From NCBI GenBank assembly GCA_903813345.2, contig CAIIXF020000012.1:30531001-30595000 (forward strand): DNA of 64,000 nt, given 5' to 3'. Both the position numbers and the translations under genes were made by a program. The DNA is from Owenia fusiformis (Eukaryota > Annelida > Polychaeta > Sabellida > Oweniidae). Below the pieces are notes generated by a model. That model was given only the letters and a program-made list of their open reading frames with translations, was not told where the DNA came from and did not search any database. Below, piece after piece: positions 1-15,300 of the stretch (within the stretch, counting starts at the first letter, position 1; each line of letters begins with the position of its first letter).

Positions 1-572
1 TTGGCGCATGCAATGCCCCAATGAGAGGAGTCACACTCTATGATGAAAATAAGATATTTTGACACGTGAACTGTCTGTCATGATTTCAGTTTCACCTATT
101 TTTCAATCCTCTTGAATTTGGATTTGGATTCTAGATCTTCAATAACGTTGAATACTTTTTTTCAAAAAATTGAATTACTTGATTGTAAGAAAGACATTGG
201 ATAGTTCAGCGAGTTAAACTCACCATCCTGCTTCATTTAAATTTGATTTCTCTTGGGGTCAGAGTCGGCCACCTATGAAATGTCAGATAACAGATAAGGC
301 CCGAACTAGGTTATAATACTCTTGTTGAACTACCCTTTGCATTCGTTTGACTTCACTTCTTAAAAGAGAGCTTCGTATTCCGACTCTGCGCGTTGAACTA
401 GACATTGGCATGCTTTCAAACAATTTTCACTCTCTATCCGTTCATTTAGCAATGGTTGTATCATGCATGTAGGTGGGTGAAGTAGAAATTCTGGACATTA
501 CACATCATTTTAGCAATGTAACGTTAATACAAATGACGTTATGTCGTAGTTTTCTCAATTTCCCTTCCATAC
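1..572. other. Intron of the MUC4-like gene, no further exon seen
   Basis: I see no exon with splice sites here. Positions about 330-412 resemble 3480-3575 (both contain CCCTTTGCATT, then GAGAGCTTCGT and GACTCTGCGCG), so a short dispersed repeat is present twice in introns of the same gene. Confidence 0.5.
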
Positions 573-3315
573 CTTCACATGATTTCTGATCATTTCCGAG
601 TTGAAAGCCTGGATCACAGTAACACTGAAAACCACCCTCTGTATCATTACAACCCACCTCACAACCATCCATGTTGCGTGCACATTCGTCGATATCTACA
701 ACAAAACTAGACAGTTTATTAGTGCCTGTTTGGATATGTGCAAAGAATTATGAGATTCCATTTTTTCAAATATATCGAATGCAACATAATATTCAAAATT
801 AAGTTAAAGTGATATTTCAACATTGTTTATCAATACTGACATTTTTCGAAAATGTGATTATTAGATCGGATGGGTTTCTCATAGAACCCAAGCTACAAAA
901 TCATAAAAATTGAAATGCATTTTCTTGAGAAGACAATACTTTACTTTACTGAATACATTTTAAATTGTAGCTTTATCAAATTAAAAGGTTAGCTAAAACT
1001 CATATCCACTAAATTTTTTTATCATATAAGTTCAGGGGAACAATAGGCTACGTTATCTGGCCCTGATTAACCACAAGGGGCAAAACATCTAAAAGGGCAC
1101 TACCTACTTGCATCTAGTTAAGTAAAGATGAAATGTTACACATACTTGCACAATGAACTTGAAATATGCACATACATGTGCAAAGAACTCGGAATGTTAC
1201 ACATACTTGTACAATGAACTTGAGCTGTTACACATACTTGTGCAATGAACTTGAAATGTTACTCATACTTGTACAATTTTCGGATCCCGTTAGGTCAAAC
1301 CCAGTCTGACAGAAACACACAGGTGGATCGGATGTATTCCTACAGCCATACTCGCAATTCAGATTCTCATCCACACATGGTAATAATGATGCAGGATCTG
1401 GAAACGTTAATGCTCAAGTCACATTTGATTTACGACAACCGTACGGCGGCCATAGCTTCCCAAAATCGAGAGAATTTGCTGCGTGAAAATCGCAGTACGA
1501 TGTAGATTTTCTGTATCGATTTTTTGAGAGTAAATGTGACTGAGGGTCTACTTTGTTTGCTGAAAGTGTAATACTTGTAAGTGATTACCAATTTAATGTA
1601 CGTACTGTGTATATGTATTACTTTATTTGTCATCTTTATCTTAAAAATATCATTTAGCTATGATTTCGGGTCTGACCCCAAGATGGTTTGTTCACATTTC
1701 AGAAACATTTTGATGAGAATGTAGAAGATGTAAACCAAGTTTTTGATATTGTTTTATCATTTGGGCCAGCTGCAGACACCCGGTATTTACCTCTTACACA
1801 CGTTTTCCCATCTGCTGTGAACCCTTCTTCACAGCTACACGTGAAGTTACCCTCTGTATTGTTACATAGTTGTTCACAGCCACTGATGCCCTCAGCACAT
1901 TCATCAATATCTGAAGCAATGTGTTCGGTAAATAAAATGGGATTATTGGCACCTGCACATGCTCATTATAGGCAAGTAGACCAAACAAATAAATTATGAG
2001 TTTAATATTTTTATATCCTGGGCCTATGGGGAAATTGGTATCGGTGCAAAGCTTAGAAAATTATCTATGCCGCGTGAAAAAAAATTGGGGTTTGGACAGG
2101 TGCTGTTGGTATTGGAACGGGAACGTAACGATATAATATGTCTTAAGTAAGAATAAACATAAATGAATTGAAACAAATTTAGTTTATCTTTAACATTTAT
2201 CTCGAAATTAAGCTTGCACATAAAATTGACACGGGAACGTGTAACACGTTGAAAACAAACGAATGTTGATATACTCTGATTCTTACATAGCACGCTAATA
2301 TACAAAATGTCACCTCATAGAAATGGTTACCAAAAAACATTTGTTACAGATACTAACTGCCAGAAGCTGGTCATAAAAACGAATGAGGTGACAGCAGCCC
2401 CAGCAAAATAAAAACTGAATTGACAAAAAGATCAGTGACATATTCTGGTGCTATTTTATGGAATTCTTTGCCAATTGTATTTCGAACATGTAAAACTTTG
2501 AATTCTTTTAAACACAACATTAAAAAGGACCTTTTGGAAAAGATGAATGGAAATACTATATAAGATCACATTCCATTTAAATTAATTATTTATATCTAGA
2601 CTTCAAAGTTTCTGTATTGCATCTAAACAATTTAGATAATGTATGTTATACTGTTATATATTATATGTTTTGTGATTGCTCTGTAATAATTTTTGATATA
2701 TGCACTGATATGCCCAATTACTAAGGGTGTCGAGTGCACATGCTTTGTACATTCCATTGTTATATTATCATGAAATAAAATTTAAAAAAATAAAAAAAAT
2801 AAAAAAAAATAAGTAATTATTATTTTGAGAGATGTGTTGGCTGGTCACCTTGACAATGTGTTTCATTTGTCGCTAAGTAACCTGGTGAACACGTGCAGTG
2901 ATAGCTTCCCTTCTCGTTGACACATTCCTGTTGGCAATCGTTTTGTGTATCGTTGGCACACTCATCAATATCTGCAAAGCAGTACTCATGTTAATACAAA
3001 TTTTTATATCAATGTCAAGCTAGTAAATGTATGATTGGTCAAAATCGGGTCACGTGTCATGAAATTCCGGTGGTATCCACGGGCTATATTTATCACCGCT
3101 CCCGGGAATTTTCTAAGAATCTATCATCTTGACGTAGCTACCCACCCACTTACCTATACACTTGAAATCAACCGTAATGTGACCGTCGGGGCACGAGGAA
3201 CAATTGAATAAGGTGCCGTTGATTTGTTGCTCCTCGGGTGTCATATCATAACAAATAGAGTCATTACCACAGGGGTCACCCTCACATCCATCTAGGTCAA
3301 TCTCACAGTCATCAC
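573..3315 (-). CDS. EGF-like domain exons (14-18) of the MUC4-like gene
   Basis: Exons 3154-3315, 2849-2971, 1791-1910, 1269-1397 and 573-695 are each phase 1 to phase 1 and each encode one cysteine-rich module. Exons 15, 16 and 18 begin DIDEC and have calcium-binding EGF spacing, with endings such as CSPGY and CEEGF. Exon 17 ([13 protein letters not shown]) is a non-calcium EGF-like variant. Symmetrical phase 1 exons let such modules be added or skipped without frameshift. The exon 18 donor (573) is followed by intron to the window edge, so more exons lie to the left. Confidence 0.85.
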
Positions 3316-6300
3316 CTTAAATAAAATACTTACATGTTATTTTACTTGACCAAAATTATATAAAATTGTCACAATGTTTAGTGACAACCTTATTCTTTAC
3401 GTATCTCTATCCCTTTTAGTCCTTTGAGTTTTTTAAGTGTTCAAATGTGCAAACAGTGTTTTCTTTTTGTATTCTCCCAAGATCTGTACCCTTTGCATTG
3501 GTTCGACTTTGCTTCTTTAACGAGAGCTTCGTCTTTAGGTACTTTAAAACTAGACTCTGCGCGCAGGGTAAAGGATTTGAGATCAGGTAATGTTATAACG
3601 AACTAATACATAGAAGCAGGACAAAAACACATATTTTGTTAGTAAAAAACAAATGATATCTTACCTTCCCAGCCAACAAAGCAATCACACATTGGAATCA
3701 TGAAGTAATCGCTCGATTCGGTTTGATTTTCGGCTTCAGTGCCAAACTCACACTCTCCCTGCCCACTGGAACAGTTTGTACACATCCAAACTGTAATCCT
3801 AAACTCCGGGGATCTCGCTCCCAAATCATCTTCAGCGAGAAATCTAGAGAAGTAAGTGAACGTGTTTATGTTGAAAATGAAGAAAAAATGAAAAACGATA
3901 AAATATATATAATTATTCAGAATTTTGAATTATAAATTATTTTTTGACTGTGGAAATCCGTTGACATACTCATGATTAACCAATGGCGTCATGTCTACAT
4001 ACCCTCGATAAATTGAATGGTGTCAAGCCCGTTGAAATACTCATGATAAACTAATGGCGTCAAGTCTGCATACTCATGATAAATTGAATGGTGTCAAGCC
4101 AGTTGAAATACTCGTGATAAATGAATGGCGTCATTTCTGCGTATTCACGATAAATTGTACACACGATAAATTGAATGGTGTCAAGCCCGTTGATATACTA
4201 ATGATAAACAAATGGCGTCAAGTCTGCATACTCATGATAAATTGCATGGTGTCAAACTCGTTGAAATACTCATGATACTCATGATAAATTGGATGGTGTC
4301 AAGTCTGTTGAAATACTAATGATAAATCAATGGCGCCAAGTCTGCGTATTCATGATAAATTGAATGGTGTCAAGCCCGTTGAAATATTCGTGATAAATTA
4401 ATGGCGTCATGTCTGCGTATTCACGATAAATTGTACACACGATAAATTGAATGATGTCAAGCCCGTTGAAATACTCATGATAAATCAATGACGTCGAGTC
4501 TGCATACTCATGATAAATTGCATGGTGTCAAACTCGTTGAAATACTCATGATACTCATGATAAATTGGATGGTGTCAAGTCTGTTGAAATACTCATGATA
4601 ATTCAATGGCGTCATGTCTGCATACTCACGATAAATTGAATGGTGTTAAGTCTTTGGGAGTATATGAAAATGTCCTGGTATCGTTATCTAAGATGGCTCC
4701 GTCGGGGAGCGGTGAGGTTGGTATAACGTAGATGATTGAACTGTCGTTATCCGATACAGATATAGCAAACTCCGTGAGAGACCCAACTGTGAAATTCTGA
4801 CTAAGGTCAACACTGAGCTGAGGTGCAAAATTCTCTACAATGAAAGAAAACTTATATAAATTTTCAATTTGTCTATTGTATAACAGAAGAGCATACTATC
4901 ACTGTTTTATTTGCAATGGTTGATGTAATTTGAGAAATTGTAATTGGTTGAGAATGGCCAAGATACTTGCATATTATCTTTTTAATGATTTTTTGCCATT
5001 GGCACACAAAACACACACTCACTATTTACAATGCTTCATTTATTTAGAGATTAGCAATAAAAAACAAAGAACTCTTGGCAGAAGAATTGCGTGTTAGGTA
5101 TGAACTTGATTATGGGAAATATATATTTTGTTGCTCAAATGTAAAATCATTAAATCATTGAATAGAATGCTGTTTGATGTTGGCCGCACTCTGTAAGTTA
5201 ACTGGTCTAGAGAAAGCATTTTAACAGCATTTATTCAAAGAGAAATATAATCATGCAATATCTGTTAGCAATGCCTGGGTCACATTTGCTCCGATTCAGC
5301 GGCCGCTGCCCGGCCGATGGAGTATTCTCGTCAAAAACTTAATACAATTTTGAACAAAATATTCAATCGGGCGGGCGCCGGCCGATGAATCGGGGCGAAT
5401 GTTACCCAGGCATTAATGATTCTCCTTACTGACCGCAAGTTTTTTTCTCAGACGTTACAAATTATGTGAATAAGTCATATATTGTAACAGACTATTCTTT
5501 TTAATTTCATACCTGCTTGCAATGCGGCATGTGCATTTCCAGCGTTGGTCGACAGCGTTGCATTCGCCACGTCCTCTTCTCCCGTTGCTAGGTAGTCAAA
5601 CACACAAGATATTTCTGACCTACACATCGTATTAGCAGCGTCTCGTTGTTCTTGAGTGAAGTCCGAGAGGAAGAGAGGTTCGAATGAGGCATCTGAGAAA
5701 TCGTCTGTCGAGGATCCATTCGGGTACCAGAATATCGATTGGTCTTGTGTTAATCTCCCTGGAAGGTCAAACGATCAATGAAGTTATCCATGTGGCGTTC
5801 TTGTGTTTCACAAAAATAGTAAAATCAGGTTCTACACGTGAAATAGTCAAATCGATGATTATAATCATATTAACTGTATATAGTGTTTACAATTTGGGAA
5901 ATCTAAGTATTAATAAAATCACAGTACATGTATGTATATGCTCACGTTCAACCCCTTAAAAAGGAGATTTGCCTTTTAACCAATTGCCGAACACCATCCA
6001 CAAAAATTGAACACTACAGTATAACACTACACTTGAGGAGGTGGTGTTTGTTCCTATTTAAAAATTTATGTTTTCTCGTGAATAAGATAATACTTTGAAA
6101 CATTGGTGGATTAGTACACATGTAGAAAGACATGACATGTTTCAAAAAATTCAAATGTGCTTGTTTACTAGTACTGAATCTCATGTTTAACAGATGGACA
6201 TTCTGATGGGACCCTTAATAATACATACACAGTTCTCCAAATCCGCTATAGATCTCCTTGTCATTACTATCTTCTGAGAGGACTGTACCATCTGGCTTTG

Positions 6301-9300
6301 TGAAGTCATCTGATGTATCCCCATTCATGGTTCCCATGAGGCCTTTAGTAACAATCGAGGTGTTGGTCAGCACAGGTGCAGTAACTGTTACTGAGAGACT
6401 GCGAACGGCAACTGATATATTCAGAGAGAATCCTGAAATAGGACAGTGTAATTTTATTTTGTATTCAAAATCAAACACAGCACATAGGCTCTGTATTTCT
6501 ACATAACCAGTCAAGGGTACCTTGCTTTCATATAACTACATTCAAGTAGATTTTTAGCATACTAAGGCAGCTTGCTTTCAAACCCCTCTTGAAACAATCT
6601 TTAAATATCCATGATGAAGCTTTAAATCGTGTTTTCCGTAGATATGCATTTCCCATGAGAATCGAAGGCGGGGACTGAGCAAATGTAAAACAGAACATAA
6701 AATATTGTTTTAAATAAGCAGATTAACACTTAAATATCAATATCTCTAAAATATCGTATGAAACATGAAAGCATAACTTACCACTAGCAAAGGCAGCGGT
6801 TATTACATGGTCGTGAGTGTCAACGCTAATGCTAAGTCCTGTTTTCTCCAGTGTCTCTGGAGGTTCTTCATTTGCTAGATCCTCAACTGCACTAGTGACA
6901 TCAACACCATTTACCAGTACAATCATATCTGAAATAGAATCGGCACATGTTTAAATTTGGAATACTTGGATATGCATTCTTAATTTTTTGCCATTAAGTT
7001 AGCTCTAGCTACAATTTAGATATGGACCAACCGATTAAATTGTCAGCCAGCTGTACATAGAGCTTATCGGAGAGTTCGTCCTTCACAGCAAATGCAGTGA
7101 ATACAGTAGCTTTAGTGATAGTCCCATTGGATGTGACAGCCCTGGATGTCCTGCCCTGAAGGGTGAAATAATCATCCGTTGTCTGAATCAGTGTATACTC
7201 TCCCAAACCATTGAATGTGTATGTCTTGCCGTCTAATGTACGGACGTGGGGATCACCCCAGAACCATGCTAAAAATATGTGAAAAGAGATGTGCAGTTGA
7301 CTACTTGAACTCAAGGGAGTGTTTCATTGGTCAATATTATTTAGTCAATTAAGTGTGTTCAATAATTATTGAGCTCAGTTGGTTGTTCAGTTTCTGTTGC
7401 AAGCGTATAACTTTAAATTCATCACGCACATACACTTGTTAAGATAAGTGGCTTACTCCAACGTGGTGGTCTGTAGTTGCGACAGGTGTCCACTGGTCTA
7501 ATAGAAGTGAATAAGAGGCAGTAATTTGAAGCCTCGCAGCAATAATATCGAGGGAGAATGTCTTTGTTCTTATGTTTCCTCCTGTACCTTCTGTAATGGT
7601 AGCGTTCAAAATGGCCTGCGCCGGTCCTGACATCAGTCAATAACGTCCCCCAAGACCTCCAATCGGTCCACCAGTCATTATTATAGCAGCACATCTATGG
7701 AGTACAATTGCATCGCACTCATCATATAAATGTCAACTATTTTATCATTTGAATCTCGAAATAATGATTTCAAATTAATGAACGAGGGCTGGTCATGACA
7801 ATAGACGCTTTTTACAAAGATCATTTTTGTAGACCGATCTCTTTGATTTTTGAAAATGTATCACTGGTATTAAAACAAAGAGATTGGTCTGTAAAAAGCA
7901 TCCGCGTTAAAAACATTCCATTACTTATTGATCAGCTCTCGTACCTGCCCATGTCTATGTCTGCTAGGGAATCTCTGATGTGCGCATAGTGACCACCAGT
8001 CCATACGGAAACGCCTGTCCCTCCATGCCTGCCATACCATACATGGGCATGGCTGGACTTCATTCTTTGCTTGCCATAAACTTGTAGATAAAGATCGGAT
8101 ATCCCTGATGGCCCAGAGGACACATTTCGCGCCAAAGTTTGGTTTATTCTCCCCATTCAAATCCAGGCGAAAGATCCAACCACCGATCAACCCTTCAAAT
8201 TTGAACAAAGAAAATGAATTGTGATTGGAGTGGTTTCCGTAAAACCCAAAATAAGCACGTAGCACAATTCTATAATTCCAATATACAGGGTGACCCAAAA
8301 AATACCACCGACTCTATTTGGAATAACTTTCGCAATAATGAAAGAATCTTCATGATTTTTTTTGAAGAGCGTCCAATGATAGAAATATTGGTGTACTTAA
8401 CAACTTTGAGATTTAGACTTTTAGAGATATCACGTTTTTCGTCTAGGTATGCTTTCGGTGAAATATTCAAAAAATGTTCAAAAAAACTTTTTTTAATTGG
8501 GATTTCTGTCTCAGCAATTATTTGAGTCATTTTTGGATTGCTTTCACATATATTATCATTAATATGTCATACCTACCCATTTTCTTAAATAGTGTTGTCA
8601 AACTTGATGAACTGCATGCTCGTTAAATGATTCATTTTAATTTTAATTTTTCTTATTTACATTTTTGAGTGAATTTGTTTCAGTGCATGCCTCCTCAAAT
8701 GGTGGTAATTTTTGGGTCACCCTGTATAAGTGAGAAACAATGTAATTTAATAATAAACGGTGTCCGTAAATGTATCTTGTTAGATACTAACCTGTGTTTC
8801 CTTTCATACGGCTGATATCAAGGATACCTTTTTTGCCATATAGATAGTGGTGAAAGTAATTGAAGTCATCTCCAGCGTCGTAGCCAATATTGGCGTTCTT
8901 CCACCATTTCCAAGACATTTCACCATAATGGAATAAAGAATATGTCCTCATTCCATCCGTTACTAGCACAGTTTGGTGATTCACAGTCTGAAAAATAGTT
9001 AATTTTTGCATGGATTTGGCTAGAAACAGTAGAACGTTAACATTGTCAAAAATGACGTGACATTGGTATCGGAATTCTAAAAAGGTGTCTAGGTAACGAA
9101 GATTGCTTTCAAAATGTGTCCGAGTCTTGCATTGTTAAGAAAGTCCCTTGGTACTCTGGTTCTAGATTGTGATATTTGTTCTTAATGGTGGGGAAAGGGG
9201 TATTAGACATCGTTTTTTTCACGTTAGATCATGGTTTTTGGGATAAGTGGGGTCCGTTTTTCTTATAATTGGTATACACTTATGGTTCGCTTTCGCTTTC

Positions 9301-12300
9301 TAGCTTAAATTACGACTTTTGGTCCTTTCCCTTTGGCACTTGTTTGCACATGTGTTGGTTAGGAATATCAGGACGATTTTACCTGCTTTTGGGCGGTACC
9401 ATAACGATCCTGCCAATAATAGCACCACCACCGGGAGTAATAATAAGCGTTTTGATAGCAGTAATGAGGATATGGATAGACCTCCTTCCACGTAACAACC
9501 GCCATCCAAGTTGCTTCAAAATCAGCATTGTTTGTATATCTTGATACGTCTCTACTTGCAAGATCGAGCATATTTTGGGCTTGGTCGTTATTTGCGTCCT
9601 CTCTGTTGTAAGTCTGGTAATACACCCCAGTGGTCGCTGATGTGAGCCGGGGATCGTGGTCAGCCCAAAACGAGGCAACTATGGCAGTGCTCCTCCTATT
9701 TAAGGGGAACCGCCGGGCCCAATAGTTACGATACGCCCTTCCAAAACTTATGAGCCCATTGGAACTCACCTAAAGTTAAAAATCGGTGAATGAATGCTAG
9801 TTTTCTGTGAAGATAAAAATGAAAATGCTGAGTATGTTTGAGAAAATGTCAAGTATATTGTGGCACACCTACGTAAAAGTTTCGATATTTTCTGTGTCCA
9901 AAAAATAGTCCCCTTGGTATGCGAATGGCGTTTGAGGTAATATCGTCTCCATCTCGTAGCTTTGTATCTCCTTCATTATACCCATGTGGATACAGCTGTG
10001 CAGTAGTTGCTATAATACATGGGACGAAATCATAGAAATGAAATTTCCAAGCTTATTATATACATTTTAATCCCTGTAACGTAGATCTCTGCCTGACCAT
10101 ATTAATAAACTACATTAACTCCAATTGTATCATTTTCAATCAATATACCAACATTAGCCGTGTGGGCTCATCGTCATTCTCCGAACAAAGGCCTCCAGAA
10201 TTCGTACATCCTTCGATAAAACATAGTGGATGGTGTCTGGAGCCTTGCGTTTGGAGGATGGCTCATCGTCAGCCAAGTGGCTAATTTGGGGCATTAAAGG
10301 AAAGACTACCAAATAGCCAATTCAAAAATAACTAATTTGATTGATCCTTATTGCTGATGAGAAGAAAATGCTTACCTAAAGGTGTAGCAGCTGCAGTCAA
10401 AACGTCACTTACGATTGACGTAGCAACCGTCGTTTGAGCTTGTGTTGTTGGAAGAGTAGGATTTGTAGCTGATGTTACAACTGCATCAGTCGTTGGTGCA
10501 TCTGTTTCGACTATTACTGATTCTGTTGTTATGTCATCAGTTTCTGTAGTAGGATAATCTGTTTCAACAATTATTGATTCAGTTGTAATGTCAACTGTTT
10601 CTGACGTAGGTTCATCTGTTTCAATTATGATTGATTCAGTTGTAATGTCAACTGTTTCTGACGTAGGTTCATCTGTTTCAATTATGACTGATTCTGTTGT
10701 AATGTCATCTGTTTCTGTCGTAGGTTCATCTGCTTCAATTATGACTGATTCTGTTGTGATGTCATCTGTTTCTGTCGTAGGTTCATCTGTTTCAATTATC
10801 ACTGATTCTGTTGTGATGTCATCTGTTTCTGTCGTAGGTTCATCTGTTTCAATTATGACTGATTCTGTTGTTATGTCATCTATTTCTGTCGTAGGATCAT
10901 CTGTTTCAACAATGACTGATTCAGTTGCAATGTCATCTGTTTCTGTCGTAGGTTCATCTGTTTCAATTATTACTGATTCTGTTGTGATGTCATCTGTTTC
11001 TGTCGTAGGTTCATCTGTTTCAATTATTACTGATTCAGTTGCAACGTCATCTGTTTCTGTCGTAGGTTCATCTGTTTCAATTATGACTGATTCTGTTGTT
11101 ATGTCATCTATTTCTGTCGTAGGATCATCTGTTTCAACAATTACTGATTCAGTTGTAATGTCAACTGTTTCTGACGTAGGTTCATCTGTTTCAATTATAA
11201 CTGATTCTGTTGTGATGTCATCTGTTTCTGTCGTAGGTTCATCTGTTTCAATTATTACTGATTCTGTTGTGATGTCATCTGTTTCTGTCGTAGGTTCATC
11301 TGTTTCAATTATTACTGATTCTGTTGTGATGTCATCTGTTTCTGTCGTAGGTTCATCTGTTTCAATTATTACTGATTCTGTTGTGATGTCATCTGTTTCT
11401 GTCGTAGGTTCATCTGTTTCAATTATTACTGATTCTGTTGTGATGTCATCTGTTTCTGTCGTAGGTTCATCTGTTTCAATTATGATTGATTCAGTTGTAA
11501 TGTCAACTGTTTCTGACGTAGGTTCATCTGTTTCAATTATGACTGATTCTGTTGTAATGTCATCTGTTTCTGTCGTAGGTTCATCTGCTTCAATTATGAC
11601 TGATTCTGTTGTGATGTCATCTGTTTCTGTCGTAGGTTCATCTGTTTCAATTATTACTGATTCTGTTGTGATGTCATCTGTTTCTGTCGTAGGTTCATCT
11701 GTTTCAATTATGACTGATTCTGTTGTTATGTCATCTATTTCTGTCGTAGGATCATCTGTTTCAACAATGACTGATTCAGTTGCAATGTCATCTGTTTCTG
11801 TCGTAGGTTCATCTGTTTCAATTATTACTGATTCTGTTGTGATGTCATCTGTTTCTGTCGTAGGTTCATCTGTTTCAATTATTACTGATTCAGTTGCAAC
11901 GTCATCTGTTTCTGTCGTAGGTTCATCTGTTTCAATTATGACTGATTCTGTTGTTATGTCATCTATTTCTGTCGTAGGATCATCTGTTTCAACAATTACT
12001 GATTCAGTTGTAATGTCAACTGTTTCTGACGTAGGTTCATCTGTTTCAATTATTACTGATTCTGTTGTGATGTCATCTGTTTCTGTCGTAGGTTCATCTG
12101 TTTCAACAATGACTGATTCAGTTGCAATGTCATCTGTTTCTGTCGTAGGTTCATCTGTTTCAATTATTACTGATTCTGTTGTGATGTCATCTGTTTCTGT
12201 CGTAGGTTCATCTGTTTCAATTATTACTGATTCAGTTGCAACGTCATCTGTTTCTGTCGTAGGTTCATCTGTTTCAATTATGACTGATTCTGTTGTTATG

Positions 12301-15300
12301 TCATCTATTTCTGTCGTAGGTTCATCTGTTTCAATTATGACTGATTCTGTTGTTATGTCATCTATTTCTGTCGTAGGATCATCTGTTTCAACAATTACTG
12401 ATTCAGTTGTAATGTCAACTGTTTCTGACGTAGGTTCATCTGTTTCAATTATTACTGATTCTGTTGTGATGTCATCTGTTTCTGTCGTAGGTTCATCTGT
12501 TTCAATTATTACTGATTCAGTTGCAACGTCATCTGTTTCTGTCGTAGGTTCATCTGTTTCAATTATGACTGATTCTGTTGTTATGTCATCTATTTCTGTC
12601 GTAGGATCATCTGTTTCAACAATTACTGATTCAGTTGTAATGTCAACTGTTTCTGACGTAGGTTCATCTGTTTCAATTATTACTGATTCTGTTGTGATGT
12701 CATCTGTTTCTGTCGTAGGTTCATCTGTTTCAATTATGACTGATTCTGTTGTAATGTCATCTGTTTCTGTCGTAGGTTCATCTGCTTCAATTATGACTGA
12801 TTCTGTTGTGATGTCATCTGTTTCTGTCGTAGGTTCATCTGTTTCAATTATTACTGATTCTGTTGTGATGTCATCTGTTTCTGTCGTAGGTTCATCTGTT
12901 TCAATTATGACTGATTCTGTTGTTATGTCATCTATTTCTGTCGTAGGATCATCTGTTTCAACAATGACTGATTCAGTTGCAATGTCATCTGTTTCTGTCG
13001 TAGGTTCATCTGTTTCAATTATTACTGATTCTGTTGTGATGTCATCTGTTTCTGTCGTAGGTTCATCTGTTTCAATTATTACTGATTCAGTTGCAACGTC
13101 ATCTGTTTCTGTCGTAGGTTCATCTGTTTCAATTATGACTGATTCTGTTGTTATGTCATCTATTTCTGTCGTAGGATCATCTGTTTCAACAATTACTGAT
13201 TCAGTTGTAATGTCAACTGTTTCTGACGTAGGTTCATCTGTTTCAATTATTACTGATTCTGTTGTGATGTCATCTGTTTCTGTCGTAGGTTCATCTGTTT
13301 CAATTATTACTGATTCTGTTGTGATGTCATCTGTTTCTGTCGTAGGTTCATCTGTTTCAATTATTACTGATTCTGTTGTGATGTCATCTGTTTCTGTCGT
13401 AGGTTCATCTGTTTCAATTATTACTGATTCTGTTGTGATGTCATCTGTTTCTGTAGTAGGTTCATCTGTTTCAATTATTACTGATTCTGTTGTGATGTCA
13501 TCTGTTTCTGTCGTAGGCGCATCTGTTTCAATTATGTCTGATTCTTCTGTTGTTATGCCATCAGTTACAACTTCATAAGTCGTAGGTCCAACTGTCGTAG
13601 CGATAGTAATATTTGTTTCATTTGTAGGATATTGTGTTATGACGCTTTCGGTAACTGCAAAATTAATTAGTTCTAATGAATTGGAACACGTACATATCTG
13701 CATCCATGAGAGTAGTCAGACACCGGGTAGGCAAGGTTACAATTGTCTTGTTAAAATGGACAATACATTATGAAACTACGAAATTATGTTTAATGGTTAC
13801 ATGCTTTATCTTATGCCTTGAATGCCTAATTTACATCGCCTACATCAGTGGTCGGTCCAATCGTATCGTAAATATTCTAATGATTATCTATTTTTCAGTC
13901 AGGCTTAATTAAACAGAAAGAGGATTATATGGAAATATTGACATGCTGTTTGGAAAGATTTTTTCCAACTCGATCATTTCACTATGTTTTGATGTCACTT
14001 GCTGCAATCAAATCTATAATTTCCTAAAAAATTGTCGATGACGATGACAAGTCACAGTTTCCATTTTATTTTTCAATTAGATATCGATCAGTGCGTAAGA
14101 TTTTCTTCCTGTTTCAGTCCTGATCGTTAACGGTGGTAATAATACTAATAACGTCATTTCTGCGGGCAATATAGTGAAATATTGGACCTTGGGCCTTGGG
14201 CCCTCGGTCCAATATTTAACTATATCGCCCTTCGAAATGACGTTATTGTACTAATCATTAAGTCATTGACTTGCTACCTATTCAAATATTAATCCCTTAA
14301 AATGCCAATTGTTAAACAAACAATCTTAATCTGATTTTTTAGATATTTGAGATATCTCAAATATAAAATTCGAAGTTATCGAGCCTAAAAATAACCAAAT
14401 TTATAAGAATTGAAAAATGGCATATTAAATCGAAAATGAAAAACCAAAGGATAATTCTGAAATAAGATCAGAACTTTTAGAACTTGAAGAAAAACGACAT
14501 GACATAGAATAATGTGAGCAAACGTTCTACGTAAATTGCCCACACATTTAAATGGTTAAGAAATGTCCTCCTATAGTTAGTCCATAGTGACATCCTGATA
14601 GGTTATACCCGAATCCTTTGTCTAGTGTTTTAACCAAGCACCTTTTATATAAAATGTTATCCGAAATATGATTATCATGAATAAATTTTTATGGGTTAAG
14701 TTTATTCTTCCTTTCATCTTTCAAAAATTTAGCAAACACTACTAACAATGCGACACAGAGCGCGTTAAAACGGATCAAGGTCATATGAAAGTAAAATGAT
14801 TGATTATTGAAGTATTGTAACATGAAATAGGAGCCAACGGTGAAGTAATCACAAATACAATAATAAATTGAAATTGTATTTATTGCTGAGAGCTGCCTTA
14901 AATGAATCTATGCGGGCACTATCCTTTACTTCATTTGGTAATTTTGGTAGTATGTTAAGACAAATAAAATTCTAAAATTCCCAGCCAACCTTAATATTAT
15001 TCTATACTTTGGCTTGACTAAATGATATGTTGACCTTGTCATGGCTATGTTGTGATATTTGAAAAAAGCTTTGTGAATATTAGAGGAAAATGGTTAAACA
15101 TATAAATATAAATATGGAGACTCTTTTGAATGGAGCAGTGTGCTTTCTAAAATGAGAATAGTTAATTAATTTTATACATTCTTTTGAGTTAAATGGATTA
15201 AAGCAAGAACGTTTTTCTTGACATAGCCCCAAATGATGTTTAACAGTAGTTAATATGAGAAAGAATCAATAAACGGAAAAGTTTAAGTTCATAATCATGA

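Noticed and set aside
9869-9872. Alternative exon 3 donor G|GTGTG in the MUC4-like gene
   Set aside because: It breaks the frame into exon 4; the donor at 9873 (TAC|GTAGGT) restores FYVSSNG.
10588-13578. 996-codon open frame on the plus strand (Ser/Val-rich repeats)
   Set aside because: It is the reverse complement of the mucin repeat exon. The minus-strand frame has splice sites in phase and leads into NIDO; the plus frame has neither.
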